64,000 bases of DNA from Diplonema japonicum (taxonomy: Eukaryota; Euglenozoa; Diplonemea; Diplonemida; Diplonemidae), in contig OZ025749.1 of NCBI GenBank assembly GCA_964019335.1, forward strand, positions 124,001-188,000, read 5' to 3'. Each line of letters opens with the position of its first letter. Position 1 is the first letter of the stretch. Below, one piece after another: positions 23,801 through 32,513 of the stretch. The translations under genes were made by a program, and so were the position numbers. The notes under the pieces were generated by a model that ran no database searches, was not told the origin of the DNA, and worked only from the letters and a program-made list of their open reading frames with translations.

Positions 23801-26596
23801 ACCAACAAGGACTGCGACACGGAGGGGTCGTTCAGCGTCACGATTTTGCCGGTGAACGACCGCCCGGTACTAACTGTTCCGAACAAGGTGGTGCGGGTGT
23901 ACAGCGGGTCGGCGGGGGTACTGCGCGGGGTCATCGCGGCAGACCCTGGACCGAACGAAGACGACCAGGTGATGACATACACCACCAAATTGCTCGGAAG
24001 CGGGAGCTCGTTGTTCGTGCAGCCCCCGGAAATACTAGCGGACGGGTCTCTACAGTACGCCGCTGCACACAACGTCAACGGCACCGTGGAGGTCCAGATC
24101 GTGGGGACGGACAACGGCGGTGGCAACAACGACACGTCACTGCCCGTACAACTCACTATCATTGTGATACCGGTTAACGAGCCGCCCACCTTCTCGCTGA
24201 CGACGCGTGACGTGTACCTCCTCCTCAATAGCCTTGTGACAGAAACACCTGTCGCCCACGACATTGACGCCGACGGCGATGATTACCACTTCGAGCTGTC
24301 AGGCTACGACACGACACTGTTCAAGATGCCGTTGAGCATGTCGCTGGACGGGTTATTGAAATCAGAACCGCAGGCGGTGGGCGTTACATCGGTAACCCTT
24401 CGTGCGGTGGACCACGGCCGGCACTGTGACCCAACCAACAACACCTGCCGCGACGTCGGTGTCTCTCCTACGCAGGATTTCGTTATTCAGGTTGTCAACG
24501 TGTTGCCGCTTCGCTTCATCAAAGGGGACAATGTCAACATCAGCGAGGACGCAGGGAGATGGTCGCAACTTAAGTGGGCCACCGGTATCGCGTCGTCAGA
24601 CCCCCTTGCAAACCTATCCTTCACGGTCGACGAATACGACGCTAAGCTATTCACCGAAGGTATCCAGCTCACCCCCAAGGGCGAGCTGTCCTTCCAAACC
24701 GCTGAAAATGTCAACGGTGTGATCCCTTTCAGGGTGTGCCTCACCGACGGTGTTGCGCAAACATGTAAATCCGCAAGGGTAACCGTGGCACCCGTGAACG
24801 ACCCGCCGAGCTTCACGCTTCTCAAGAAGGAGATCATTGTGGCGCAGGACTCGCAAGCGAACCATGTGGAGTGGGTGTTGACGGAGCTACTCGCCGGGCC
24901 TCCCGACGAGTCTGGTCAGGATATCAGCGTGACTGCCGAGGTTTCCCCCGACTGCATGATCTTCAGCGAAGCACCAGTGTTTACAACGCAGAACGTCCTG
25001 AAGTTCGCGGTGAATCAGCAAGGGTCATGCCCTGTCATCGTTAAGGCAACCGACGAGCTAGGGCTTTCCCACGAATCAACACTGACGATCAAGGTGGACG
25101 CTGTTGCACAAAAACCCTCGTTCACCCCGGGGGGCGACGTCGTGGTCCGCGCAGGCGAGGAATACGTCACAAAATGGGCCACCGACATCACAGGAACAGA
25201 CCTAGAAGGCTTCACCGTAACGACAACAAACGCAGCCGGTCTGCTGGAAGAACCCCTGACGGTGTCTCCGGACGGGGTCCTACAGGTGAAACCGCTAAAC
25301 GCAGTGGAAGGAACGCTCACAGCCTACGTGGTACTAAGGTCAACAACAGGAACAAGCAACACCGTTGAGGTGAAGGTGACGATCATAGCGAAGGACAGCT
25401 ACGTCCCATTATACTGGGAGGTGATGCCGAGCATCGACACTCAAGAAGACGGAGGCAGCGTGATCATAAACAACTTCTGCAAAGTGGGCAACGTAACACC
25501 AGGATACTCCACAAAACTCGCAATCGCACCAACCACCTCCACAACGTTCAAAGCCCAGCCTGTCGTGACAGTGTCCGCATCAGAATGCACATTACACTTC
25601 GAACCCACAAAGGACTTCTACGGCGACATCCCACTGTCCCTTGAACTGACAGACACAAGATCCATCCTACAAGGCTCGACCGTTCTACGCGTCGCGCCTG
25701 TCAATGACGCTCCATCGTTCTCCGTTCCAGAGGAGAACCGTTTGCTGCACTTCACAACGGCGGCCTTCGACACGGTGGTACCGTTGTTCGTAAAGGACAT
25801 CTCACCAGGGCCTGTCAACGAACAAGGACAGTCAGTGACCATGTCAGCGGTACAGCTAGCCGACTTTCTCCCGAAGAATCCGAGTATCGACGCCGGCGGG
25901 AACCTCAGAATATCAATCCCGGCAAAGGTCGGGACTACGGTTCTCCACGTTAAAGCTGTGGACAATGGCGAGCCGCAGATGCAATCTGTTGCCACAGAAG
26001 TTGTTCACATTGCAGTGTCAACAGATACACTGGAGGTAAGGGTTGGGGTTGATGGGACGAGAACTCCTTTACAAATACGGGAAGATGTGGCGTTGTTGCT
26101 CAATGTGCCCGTGTCGCGTGTTGCGGTGCAGGATGTGAGCTCTTCTGGTGCTGTTGTCTCGTTTGTCGAGGCAAAGCAAGCGGGGCAACCATCCAGTAAA
26201 GTCCTACAAGCCACGTTGCTTGCAACACCTGGGTCGAAGCTTGCCACGGCGCACATTACATCTGTTCCGACATCTGTTGGTACCCCTCAGCCTTCTTCCA
26301 CCAAGCCCCCGTCATCAGAGAGCAGCGGTACTAATGGAGGGTCTTCTCTCTCGCCTCTTCTCATTGGCATTTTGATAGCCGGTGGTGTTCTTTTGTGCGC
26401 TGTGACCGCCGAACTTGTCAGAAGGCATTTGATCACCAAGGAGTCTCCAAAGGACAGCGAAGCCGTTCATGGAGACAGTAGTGCCTCACCTGATTTGTCA
26501 GTCAGCCAGAGCCCATCCAGCCTTACCAATCTTCAAACGACGGTCGAGTCGAACCCAATTGACAGCGTGTTTGTAAGGGAAGGACAACAGAATTAG
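20813..26596 (+). CDS. Giant cadherin-like/tandem-95-type surface protein, single-pass membrane
   Basis: A 1,927-residue single-exon protein. A short hydrophobic N-terminus (MPMMLPILAGVLLRLSAV) can act as a signal peptide. The ectodomain is a chain of beta-sandwich repeats of about 110-140 residues, each ending in a VNDPP-like boundary (INDPP, VNDPP, KNDPP, INNPP, VNDRP, VNEPP, VNDAP); about ten are visible between 21150 and 25720. This signature is that of cadherin-like or tandem-95 repeats, with Asp/Glu-rich Ca-binding style loops. A membrane helix (LLIGILIAGGVLLCAVTAEL, about residue 1850) and a cytosolic tail of about 65 residues with a Ser-rich stretch follow. Role inferred: calcium-dependent adhesion or prey/substrate contact. 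Lack of introns in 5.8 kb contrasts with neighbours. Confidence 0.9.
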   Translation: MPMMLPILAGVLLRLSAVPTFTLSPSTITGNDKGTGGTTTVVVGCNANDVGQSCASAAVTVTGTSVSGVSVAMPAGAVTYTISGPGVTTVAVIITDNAGEVSAPRTLTFNIGSINDPPVVTMGGTMCARNAATPCGAAPTIKEDAGAQTVTGFFRFDTDDPLVTPLQSVASKTITCTPNAYSCTGDPSCGTALFTAPPSITGCTTAGTVQTCNLQYTVAPDEFTEGLSPGEVTCTVDVRDSGGTAACGGTPNCDTTEASFTVKVTPVNDPPDFAITPGYNIDIVEDCACAWPAWCSGAAPQQQATNIFSTPMSAGKYNEIVQPPGQVVTVKSVTVNDPSAFETLPAGSNLNANGQPTGNEIHVDDMGNVFFTPAKDRTGVFTVTVVVEDDGEVPCTTPCTNPRGPDNQPLQATSQTFTITIEEVNDPPFVELSTRVINVDEDCGPQDFNEFIMEITSGQGRYAPLPHLYPTPDERPQIVVLQDPTGPCPAGFMCASKLELIPPEAEALFKAVPVLDNTGPFTNLMRNTANLQFECAADRSTTHYNHVPCGMLPPNWAQNGVPNPTTPNYWTPPTTPTLPNSPTGSVRVRMNFQDNAGLSLGGCGQDASFIEFDIVIHEKNDPPSYTLRPMPTLTIFEDSYGVDPGNGLQCKPPTDTDRHPCGPEEPKELKIDNWLANFTTGNFFEDQFEKLTWLFTTDHGEYFYDGPKIDQYQCPFVDDMKSLRMTLEPHATGVATVYVDCVDSGILPIKCGEELFRIEILAINDPPDACPAMNSVTYNECDLTTGCVYEERWLRNINPGGGADERQQTVSAICNWGPKGTTAADRERELFEGQVALDIHTGDIKFTLKEYAQGTGWIDCTLRDDGGVGPTLTVNGTHCDLDEWSFRLGVTVNPINNPPTFDFGTATHGMDLVLEEDTPMQTILGFATKVSPSFDPQERTQSIAFTCVADDPSFFTTQPSISLSAGSTEGDLTLEPTPNVYGTTVVRCVLKDDGSCTNKDCDTEGSFSVTILPVNDRPVLTVPNKVVRVYSGSAGVLRGVIAADPGPNEDDQVMTYTTKLLGSGSSLFVQPPEILADGSLQYAAAHNVNGTVEVQIVGTDNGGGNNDTSLPVQLTIIVIPVNEPPTFSLTTRDVYLLLNSLVTETPVAHDIDADGDDYHFELSGYDTTLFKMPLSMSLDGLLKSEPQAVGVTSVTLRAVDHGRHCDPTNNTCRDVGVSPTQDFVIQVVNVLPLRFIKGDNVNISEDAGRWSQLKWATGIASSDPLANLSFTVDEYDAKLFTEGIQLTPKGELSFQTAENVNGVIPFRVCLTDGVAQTCKSARVTVAPVNDPPSFTLLKKEIIVAQDSQANHVEWVLTELLAGPPDESGQDISVTAEVSPDCMIFSEAPVFTTQNVLKFAVNQQGSCPVIVKATDELGLSHESTLTIKVDAVAQKPSFTPGGDVVVRAGEEYVTKWATDITGTDLEGFTVTTTNAAGLLEEPLTVSPDGVLQVKPLNAVEGTLTAYVVLRSTTGTSNTVEVKVTIIAKDSYVPLYWEVMPSIDTQEDGGSVIINNFCKVGNVTPGYSTKLAIAPTTSTTFKAQPVVTVSASECTLHFEPTKDFYGDIPLSLELTDTRSILQGSTVLRVAPVNDAPSFSVPEENRLLHFTTAAFDTVVPLFVKDISPGPVNEQGQSVTMSAVQLADFLPKNPSIDAGGNLRISIPAKVGTTVLHVKAVDNGEPQMQSVATEVVHIAVSTDTLEVRVGVDGTRTPLQIREDVALLLNVPVSRVAVQDVSSSGAVVSFVEAKQAGQPSSKVLQATLLATPGSKLATAHITSVPTSVGTPQPSSTKPPSSESSGTNGGSSLSPLLIGILIAGGVLLCAVTAELVRRHLITKESPKDSEAVHGDSSASPDLSVSQSPSSLTNLQTTVESNPIDSVFVREGQQN

Positions 26597-27197
26597 TTTT
26601 TTTTGGGGGGGGGTGGTGGTATTAAAAAAAATTTTAAGAATAGTATGAAGAAAATGATATCGAATCGAGGGAATACAAAAGAAATAGGGGGGGTTTTTTT
26701 TTCTCTTTTTTTTTTAATTCTTGGGATTTCGATAACTCAAGAAGGTCAGGGGATTTTTTTTTTTTTTTTTGAGTTTTGAGTCTCTCTCCCTCTAGGGAGG
26801 GGGAAAAAAAAAAAAAAAGAGAAAAAAAATGTTTTTTTTTTTGCCAACAAAAAAAAAAAAAAAACTGAGGTGAGTTGTGGACGAGAGTTGAATTATGGTC
26901 TCATGCGGTAAGTAAGTAGTTATCTTACAAAAACCCCCCCCACCCCATCCCACCCCCTTCTTCGTCGGAAAAGAAAAAGAAAAAAAAAAACCCACATTTA
27001 TTTTCTGGACCGGGTGTGGTGGGGGAGGAGAAAGTGGTGAATGTTGTTTTCACGCCCCCCCCCCCCCTTTCACTATTCATTTGTATCTGTTTTTTTTTCT
27101 TCTTTTTTTTTGATTTTTCCACCACTTCGTCCTTTCCTTTTTTTCTCCATCTGTTTCTGCAAACCATTTGTTTCATCTATCGGTCTTTTTTTAATTC

Positions 27198-27257
<60 letters not shown>

Positions 27258-27319
27258 AACAACAAAAAAAAATCGAAAGGGGAAGGGTGTATTAAAAAAA
27301 AAATTAAAAAAAAAAAGAA
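26597..27319. other. Intergenic spacer with the longest A-run and a mobile-element relic
   Basis: Homopolymer-rich. An A-run of nearly 60 bases lies at about 27199-27256. A decayed copy of the hairpin element lies at about 26843-26929 (separate entry). No gene. Confidence 0.7.
26843..26929 (+). repeat. Decayed hairpin-element copy C
   Basis: TTGCCAACAAA followed, after an A-run, by ACGAGAGTTGAATTATGG, TCTCATGCGGTAAGTAAGT and AGTTATCTTAC. This aligns with the two arms of the hairpin of the better copy at 43553-43690 (ACGAGAGTTAAATAATGG, CTCATTTGGCGGCAAGTAAG and GTTTTATTTCAC). Only the 5' hairpin portion is preserved. Confidence 0.55.
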
Positions 27320-28177
27320 ATGTGCAACGAGATACAGTCCCCCAATGTTGCTGATGAGAAGATGGTGCTGGAATGCAGTCGCGAACCAGAGATGCTTCAG
27401 ACCTCGTTTAAAGGACAGTTTATAAAGAAAGTGAGCAAGATGGATTTGAGGGGGTTGGACACGAGGGATGTGATGATAGAATTAGGGTTGATCGCGCTCC
27501 CTCTGGCGGTAGGCGCGACGGGGGCATGGATGAACGCAAGGAGGTGGCAGCAAAAGAAATTTCTTGAGACGATGCATTACAGTTTGAACACGGTGTCGCG
27601 GTCGAAGAAATTCGCGTTTAGAACCTTGGGTGAAGAGACGATTTCAAAAGTACTGCCGACCGAGGGGGTCCGAAGGGTGCAAAAGGCCGCGGAACATGTT
27701 ACAAATGAAAATCCAATCATAAACCTGGACAAAGAAACCACTTGGCTCGTCAACAATGCCATTGCTAACCAGATATCTGCTGATTGCTCTCAAGCCTTTA
27801 TCGCTCGCGACCTTGGCTCCACGGATGTTATTTCCACATGGTACATAACAATGCTCACAGCAGAGCCAACCGGTATTGCAAATATGAAAAAAATCCGAGC
27901 AATGGTCATCAAAGAAGACCTTCTTAAAGCCCTCTCCGACCCCGAGAAAGCCAAGTCAATTTCCTTGGAAAACCCTGGCTACAAAATCCGTTGGGCGCTG
28001 ATGCAGAAGCTGGCGAACATGTACAACGAAGAGGTGATCGCAACCGGGAAGCAAAACGCGAAGTTCTTCAGGTTCGAACTCTGTTCCCTGGTGGGGAAGT
28101 GCGATTCTGCGGCGTACGACTGGCTCAAGGGACCGGAGAAACAACCCGAATTACTAGTTAGATATAAAGCAATTTAA
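27320..28177 (+). CDS. Unrecognised protein with one membrane segment
   Basis: A 285-residue protein; ATG follows an A-rich leader (AAAAAGAAATG). One hydrophobic segment (VMIELGLIALPLAVGATGAW, about residues 51-70) is followed by a basic stretch (NARRWQQKKF). The remaining 200 residues are mixed helical and soluble-looking, with Cys at positions consistent with no obvious motif. The topology suggests a membrane-anchored protein with a large C-terminal domain, for example in mitochondria or ER, but nothing identifies the compartment. No domain family recognised. Confidence 0.75.
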   Translation: MCNEIQSPNVADEKMVLECSREPEMLQTSFKGQFIKKVSKMDLRGLDTRDVMIELGLIALPLAVGATGAWMNARRWQQKKFLETMHYSLNTVSRSKKFAFRTLGEETISKVLPTEGVRRVQKAAEHVTNENPIINLDKETTWLVNNAIANQISADCSQAFIARDLGSTDVISTWYITMLTAEPTGIANMKKIRAMVIKEDLLKALSDPEKAKSISLENPGYKIRWALMQKLANMYNEEVIATGKQNAKFFRFELCSLVGKCDSAAYDWLKGPEKQPELLVRYKAI

Positions 28178-28347
28178 AAGGAGTTTTTTTTTTTTTTTTT
28201 TTTGCAGCTTCTCAAAACCGATATTTCTTTTTTTTTTTTTTTTTCTTCTCCCAGACACAACCCCGTGATCTTAAGAGACACGACCCTCTTTTTCTTTTTT
28301 TTTTTTTATTCGCCTGCGGCTCTCACGCGGAGTTTGCATGTGACATC

Positions 28348-28386
<39 letters not shown>

Positions 28387-28568
28387 CTTCGGTATATTTA
28401 TGGTACACTTGGAGCCGACTGTGATGTGTCACATCTTGACGTTTTTTTTAAAAAAAAAAAAAACTCGAATTTTTTTTTCTTTTCTTCGACTCCCCCCTCC
28501 CCCCCCCCTTCTTAAATTCCAAGGAGAAGGGAGGAGGGAGGGAAAAAAAAAAAAAAAGAGAAAAAAAA
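28178..28568. other. T- and A-run spacer
   Basis: About 390 bases with T-runs up to about 33 and a purine-rich leader before the next ATG. Nothing else seen. Confidence 0.7.
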
Positions 28569-29594
28569 ATGATGGATCCATTCTCCATGGATCCGTATGG
28601 CTTGGACGCGTTCAGGGAATACCTGAGTAAGGATGATTTGAAGAGAATATGCGGTACGGATGATTTGGAAGGGGTCAAGGTGCTCGAGACGCAGATCGAC
28701 TCTGTCGGCAACAGCATAGAGGGTCTGGGGCACAAGCTGCCGAGCGTGACGGAGCTCCGGCTGACAGGAAGCTACGTTGAAAGCCTCAGAGACCTCGGAA
28801 CCAGTTTGAAAAAAGTGGACATTCTATGGCTCTCCCGATCTGGGATACGAAATCTCGGCGGGGCGACCGTCGGCTTCCCGTACCTCTCCGAACTTTACAT
28901 CTCATACAACAGCGTCAAAGACCTCTCCCCTCTAGGACAAATGAAGAACCTGCAAGTTCTGGACGCGGAACACAACCGAATTTCCGAAATTCAAAATGTA
29001 AGCTTTCTCTCCAACTGCACCTCTTTACACTCCTTAAACCTTGAGGGCAACCCTGTATCCGAATCTGCAGGATATCGCTCGGGGGTGTTCTCTTCGCTTC
29101 CTTTTCTGATTTTTCTCGACGATTCCGATCTGCAAGAAGAAATCCACACCGATGCATTCCAAGCTCCCGACGGTGTCGACGAGAAAATGCGGAAGATTGA
29201 GGAGTCGCTGCGGGTCCCCGCTGAAATGAGACAGCAGCCGTTTTCTGCGTACGTGGAGCAGCTCTTGGAGGATGAACGGAAGGCAGTAGAGGATTCTACC
29301 GAGCCGACCGAGGAAGAACGTCTTCTTGAAGAGCTTAATTCTGTTGTGAAACGTGTGAAGGATTCTCGATTTGTGGACCCCTGTAGTTTAGTTAACCTGT
29401 CGGATGATGAAGAAGAGTCTGTAGACCTCAGCGATGACTCCTACGCTGCGCCGGGAGGAACCTCAGCTGCCGAGCTCCGGGAAGCGTTCATCTCGATCCA
29501 GTCAGATGCATCTCACCTGACGCACCACACCCCTACCATCTTCTGCGGAAACGTGACGAAAATCCTTCGATCCCGGAAACGGCAAACGGGTTGA
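28569..29594 (+). CDS. LRRC56: LRRC56/ODA8 homologue, dynein-arm assembly factor
   Basis: A 341-residue leucine-rich-repeat protein that closely follows LRRC56, called ODA8 in Chlamydomonas, which is needed to build or transport outer dynein arms in motile flagella. The LRR block spans residues about 55-190. It includes LPSVTELRLTGSYVESLRDL, then LWLSRSGIRNLGG, LSELYISYNSVKDLSPLGQM, VLDAEHNRI and LHSLNLEGNPVS, ending in an LRR cap LPFLIFLDD. The C-terminus is acidic and disordered (SDDEEESVDLSDD). Start: the first of two adjacent ATGs after the A-rich leader. Its presence is strong evidence that this organism makes motile flagella. Confidence 0.9.
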   Translation: MMDPFSMDPYGLDAFREYLSKDDLKRICGTDDLEGVKVLETQIDSVGNSIEGLGHKLPSVTELRLTGSYVESLRDLGTSLKKVDILWLSRSGIRNLGGATVGFPYLSELYISYNSVKDLSPLGQMKNLQVLDAEHNRISEIQNVSFLSNCTSLHSLNLEGNPVSESAGYRSGVFSSLPFLIFLDDSDLQEEIHTDAFQAPDGVDEKMRKIEESLRVPAEMRQQPFSAYVEQLLEDERKAVEDSTEPTEEERLLEELNSVVKRVKDSRFVDPCSLVNLSDDEEESVDLSDDSYAAPGGTSAAELREAFISIQSDASHLTHHTPTIFCGNVTKILRSRKRQTG

Positions 29595-29604
29595 GTTTTG
29601 GAGG

Positions 29605-29638
<34 letters not shown>

Positions 29639-29941
29639 ATCTTTGTGAGTATTTCCTTTTTTTTTTTTTTTTTAATAGTCCCCTTCCCCACCGCTTTGCT
29701 TGGAAAACAGTGAGGTTTCTGATGAAAAAAAAAAGGGGAAGGAGGAATATTCCCTTTTTTTTTTATTATTATTATTTGTTTTGTTTTCCCTTCTTTTTTT
29801 TTTTTTTTTAGACCTTTTTTTTTTTTTTCTTACCCCCACCTTTCTTTCTTTTTTTTTTTCTAAGGTTTTCCAAAAAAAAAAAAAAAAAAAAAAAACCGCG
29901 AACAAAAGAACAACAAAAAAAAAAAAAAAAAAAAAAAAAAA
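29595..29941. other. Homopolymer spacer
   Basis: A-runs of about 33 and over 20 bases flank T-run and short unique sequence; the last A-run abuts the start codon. No gene. Confidence 0.7.
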
Positions 29942-30688
29942 ATGTCCGGCAAAACGTTTGCGTTCATGTGCCTCAAGGAGCACCCATACGGGAGGGAGAT
30001 GCTGAAGCAGCTAATCGCGGCCGGGTTGAAACCTGTTATAGTAATTGAGGAGGATGGCGGCCCAAGGGCCGACGGGAGGGTATCCGTCGCAACGGAGGAA
30101 AGAGAAAAATTTTTGGAAAGGTGCAAAGGGCACACGATACAAGACACAATTGAGGCACAGACCAAGGAGCACGGCATAGAGAGGGTAGACGTTCCTCAGC
30201 ACAACAAGGAAGAGTGCATCGTACACATGAAAAGAACAAACCCTGACCTCTTGGTCCTCGGTGGTACAAGAATCATCAGAGACCCTGTCCTCTCCATGCC
30301 AAAAGACGGCTGCCTCAATGCCCACCCTGGCCTCCTTCCTGACTGCCGTGGGTCAGCCTCACCAGCTTGGTCCGTTTACCACGATATCCCTGTTGGTTCC
30401 ACCTGTCACTTCTGCACTTCTGGAATCGATGAGGGTGATATCGTCGGTAAGCGTGAAATCCCTGTTAAACGTAACCACACATACGAGGATTTGTGCTACT
30501 TCACAATGGTTCTTTCTGGGACGCTTATGACAGAAGCGGTGACTAAGTATTATGGGGGTGTTTTGGAGGATGCCAGGACCAAACAGGGTTCTTCCGACCA
30601 CCCGACCTTCAAGAATGCGCCCGATGAGGTTCTTGAGGTCGTCCACCAGAAGCTGAAGGACGGCAAGTACAAGCATTACTCCGAGTAG
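29942..30688 (+). CDS. Formyltransferase N-terminal-fold enzyme
   Basis: A 248-residue protein with the Formyl_trans_N fold shared by methionyl-tRNA formyltransferase, GAR transformylase (PurN) and 10-formyl-THF enzymes. The diagnostic region is LVLGGTRIIRDPVLSMP-x-x-GCLNAHPGLLPDCRG (residues about 100-138), giving the catalytic Asn and His of the N-x-H-P motif. It is followed by STCHFCTSGIDEGDIVGKREIPV, where the Asp of the I-D-x-G-x-I turn completes the N/H/D triad. The C-terminal domain that binds tRNA in methionyl-tRNA formyltransferase is absent, so the substrate is open: a formyl group donor is likely, but the acceptor could be a sugar nucleotide, amino acid or small metabolite. No targeting peptide is obvious. 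Confidence 0.85.
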   Translation: MSGKTFAFMCLKEHPYGREMLKQLIAAGLKPVIVIEEDGGPRADGRVSVATEEREKFLERCKGHTIQDTIEAQTKEHGIERVDVPQHNKEECIVHMKRTNPDLLVLGGTRIIRDPVLSMPKDGCLNAHPGLLPDCRGSASPAWSVYHDIPVGSTCHFCTSGIDEGDIVGKREIPVKRNHTYEDLCYFTMVLSGTLMTEAVTKYYGGVLEDARTKQGSSDHPTFKNAPDEVLEVVHQKLKDGKYKHYSE

Positions 30689-31011
30689 AAATGTTGAAAC
30701 GGGGAGGAGGGGGGAAAAAAAAAACGTATTTTGATCTACTGGGAAAAAAAAAAAAAAAAAAAAAAAACGAAATTGGGGGGGGGGGGGTGGATACTTACTC
30801 CCCCCCCCAAAATGGGGGGTTTTTTTTTCCATAGATATTTTTTTTTCAGTTCACCACACTCACTTCCCCCGCCCCCCCCCCCCCCCCACTTCCCCTTTTT
30901 TACGCTTTTTTTTTTTAACCCGTTCCCCGGTCCCTACAAACCGTGAATAGGGGGAGGGTGGGGGGGGAAAGTGGGGGAGGGGGGGAAAACCCCTCCCCCC
31001 CACAAAAAAAA
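30689..31011. other. Homopolymer spacer
   Basis: About 320 bases with A-, G-, C- and T-runs; no gene recognised. Confidence 0.7.
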
Positions 31012-32346
31012 ATGAGCGTCAGCATCACGGTGATGGTCCGGGTGGGCCACGAGGTTCACGACGTGGAAATGAACGCCGACGAAACCGTTCACGAGCTCTA
31101 CAGAAAATCCGCGGAGGCAGCAGGGGTAGAGGAAGGAACCTTCGCGTTGAAGTACGAGGGAAGGGAGCTGGACTGGGACAAAAGCAAAAAAATCGAGGAG
31201 ATCGGCATGGGAATAGACTGTGAAGTGTGGCTGCAAGAACTAAGAGAACTGCGATACGGCGCAGACGAACTCAAAGACCACCGCGAGGCCATCGAGAATA
31301 GAATCAAAGACAACCCAGAACTGTTACTAGTTGTGGATGCATCAGGTACATGGGACGACACCTTAGTCAACAGATGCGCCTTCCAACCTACAGGCGTACA
31401 GCACTTAAAACTAACTGACCCCGAACACACCGTTTCTTTCCTAGGCGGCTTCCTTCTGAGTTACTACAATTCCCTTGTATCTATCGATCTGTCAGAAATG
31501 TCTGATGTAACCGCTGTTGGTGACTCGTTTTTAATGGGGTGTTCTTCCCTTACTGAGCTCGACGTGAGCCCGCTTCGATATGTTGAGACTCTCGAACGAA
31601 ATTTTTGCTCTGGATGTACTTCTCTTACATCGGTTGATCTTTCGCCGTTGGGAAGCTTGGTGTCTATTGGGGATAACTTCTTCACAGAGTGCCGGGGATT
31701 GACCGAAATAGAACTCCCTGAATCGCCTGTAAGGACTCTAGGGAACGGGTTTTTAAAAGACTGTTCCAATTTATCGAGAATTGATATAACGCGGCTTGAA
31801 GAGTTGGAATTTATCGGGAACAACTTCCTCACGGGTGCGAGGTCGTTGACGCATGTTGGGTTGCCCGTGAATGGTGGGTTGGAATGTATTGGGACTCATT
31901 TTTTAAGTGGATGCGATGCGTTGGTTCAGATAGATCTGACAGGTTTGAGCGGTGTGGCCGCGGTGCGGAACAAATTTTTAGAGGGTTGCCGGTCGTTGGC
32001 TCGGGTCGATATTTCACCCATGCAGAGCGTATCTGATGTTGGGTGGGATTTTTTATCCGGGTGCTCATCGCTGACTGCTGTCGACCTCTCCCCCTTGCAT
32101 CGAATCGACACCATTGAGAATTCTTTCATGAAAGGCTGCCGGTCGCTCACTTCCATCGACCTCAGCCCCTTCAAGAATGTTACATCTATAGGAAATGATT
32201 TTCTGCGGGGGTGCCGGTCGCTTGGTTCCATCGATTTATCGCCGCTTCGAAAGGTCCGATTTGTCGGAAACGGATTTTTGGAGGACACACCGATCCCTCT
32301 GGAACAGAGGAGAATTGGACACCACGGTTGTTGCAACCTTGCGTGA
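31012..32346 (+). CDS. Ubiquitin-like / BspA-type LRR protein, paralogue 1
   Basis: A 444-residue protein, first of three tandem paralogues. Residues 1-75 resemble a ubiquitin-like beta-grasp domain (SITVMVRVGHEVHDVEMNAD, LYRKSAEAAGV, LKYEGREL). A short acidic helical linker follows. From about residue 105 it consists of BspA-type leucine-rich repeats of about 23 residues with consensus F-L-x-G-C-x-S-L-T-x-(I/V)-D-L-S-P-L-x-x-V-x-x-(I/V)-G-x-x, about 12-13 copies. The start at 31012 is chosen because it lines up with both paralogues (MSITVFIR) and follows an A-run. LRRs of this type mediate protein binding and are common in protist surface proteins, but no signal peptide or membrane segment is present here, so a cytosolic role is likelier. 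Confidence 0.88.
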   Translation: MSVSITVMVRVGHEVHDVEMNADETVHELYRKSAEAAGVEEGTFALKYEGRELDWDKSKKIEEIGMGIDCEVWLQELRELRYGADELKDHREAIENRIKDNPELLLVVDASGTWDDTLVNRCAFQPTGVQHLKLTDPEHTVSFLGGFLLSYYNSLVSIDLSEMSDVTAVGDSFLMGCSSLTELDVSPLRYVETLERNFCSGCTSLTSVDLSPLGSLVSIGDNFFTECRGLTEIELPESPVRTLGNGFLKDCSNLSRIDITRLEELEFIGNNFLTGARSLTHVGLPVNGGLECIGTHFLSGCDALVQIDLTGLSGVAAVRNKFLEGCRSLARVDISPMQSVSDVGWDFLSGCSSLTAVDLSPLHRIDTIENSFMKGCRSLTSIDLSPFKNVTSIGNDFLRGCRSLGSIDLSPLRKVRFVGNGFLEDTPIPLEQRRIGHHGCCNLA

Positions 32347-32351
32347 AGGGG

Positions 32352-32383
<32 letters not shown>

Positions 32384-32476
32384 CTGAGCGAGGAACAATT
32401 CTTCGTCAGATTTTTTTTCAGAGCGGGAAAAAAAAAGGTCAAGGGATAGCTTATACAATAACTGACCCCCTGTTCT

Positions 32477-32513
<37 letters not shown>

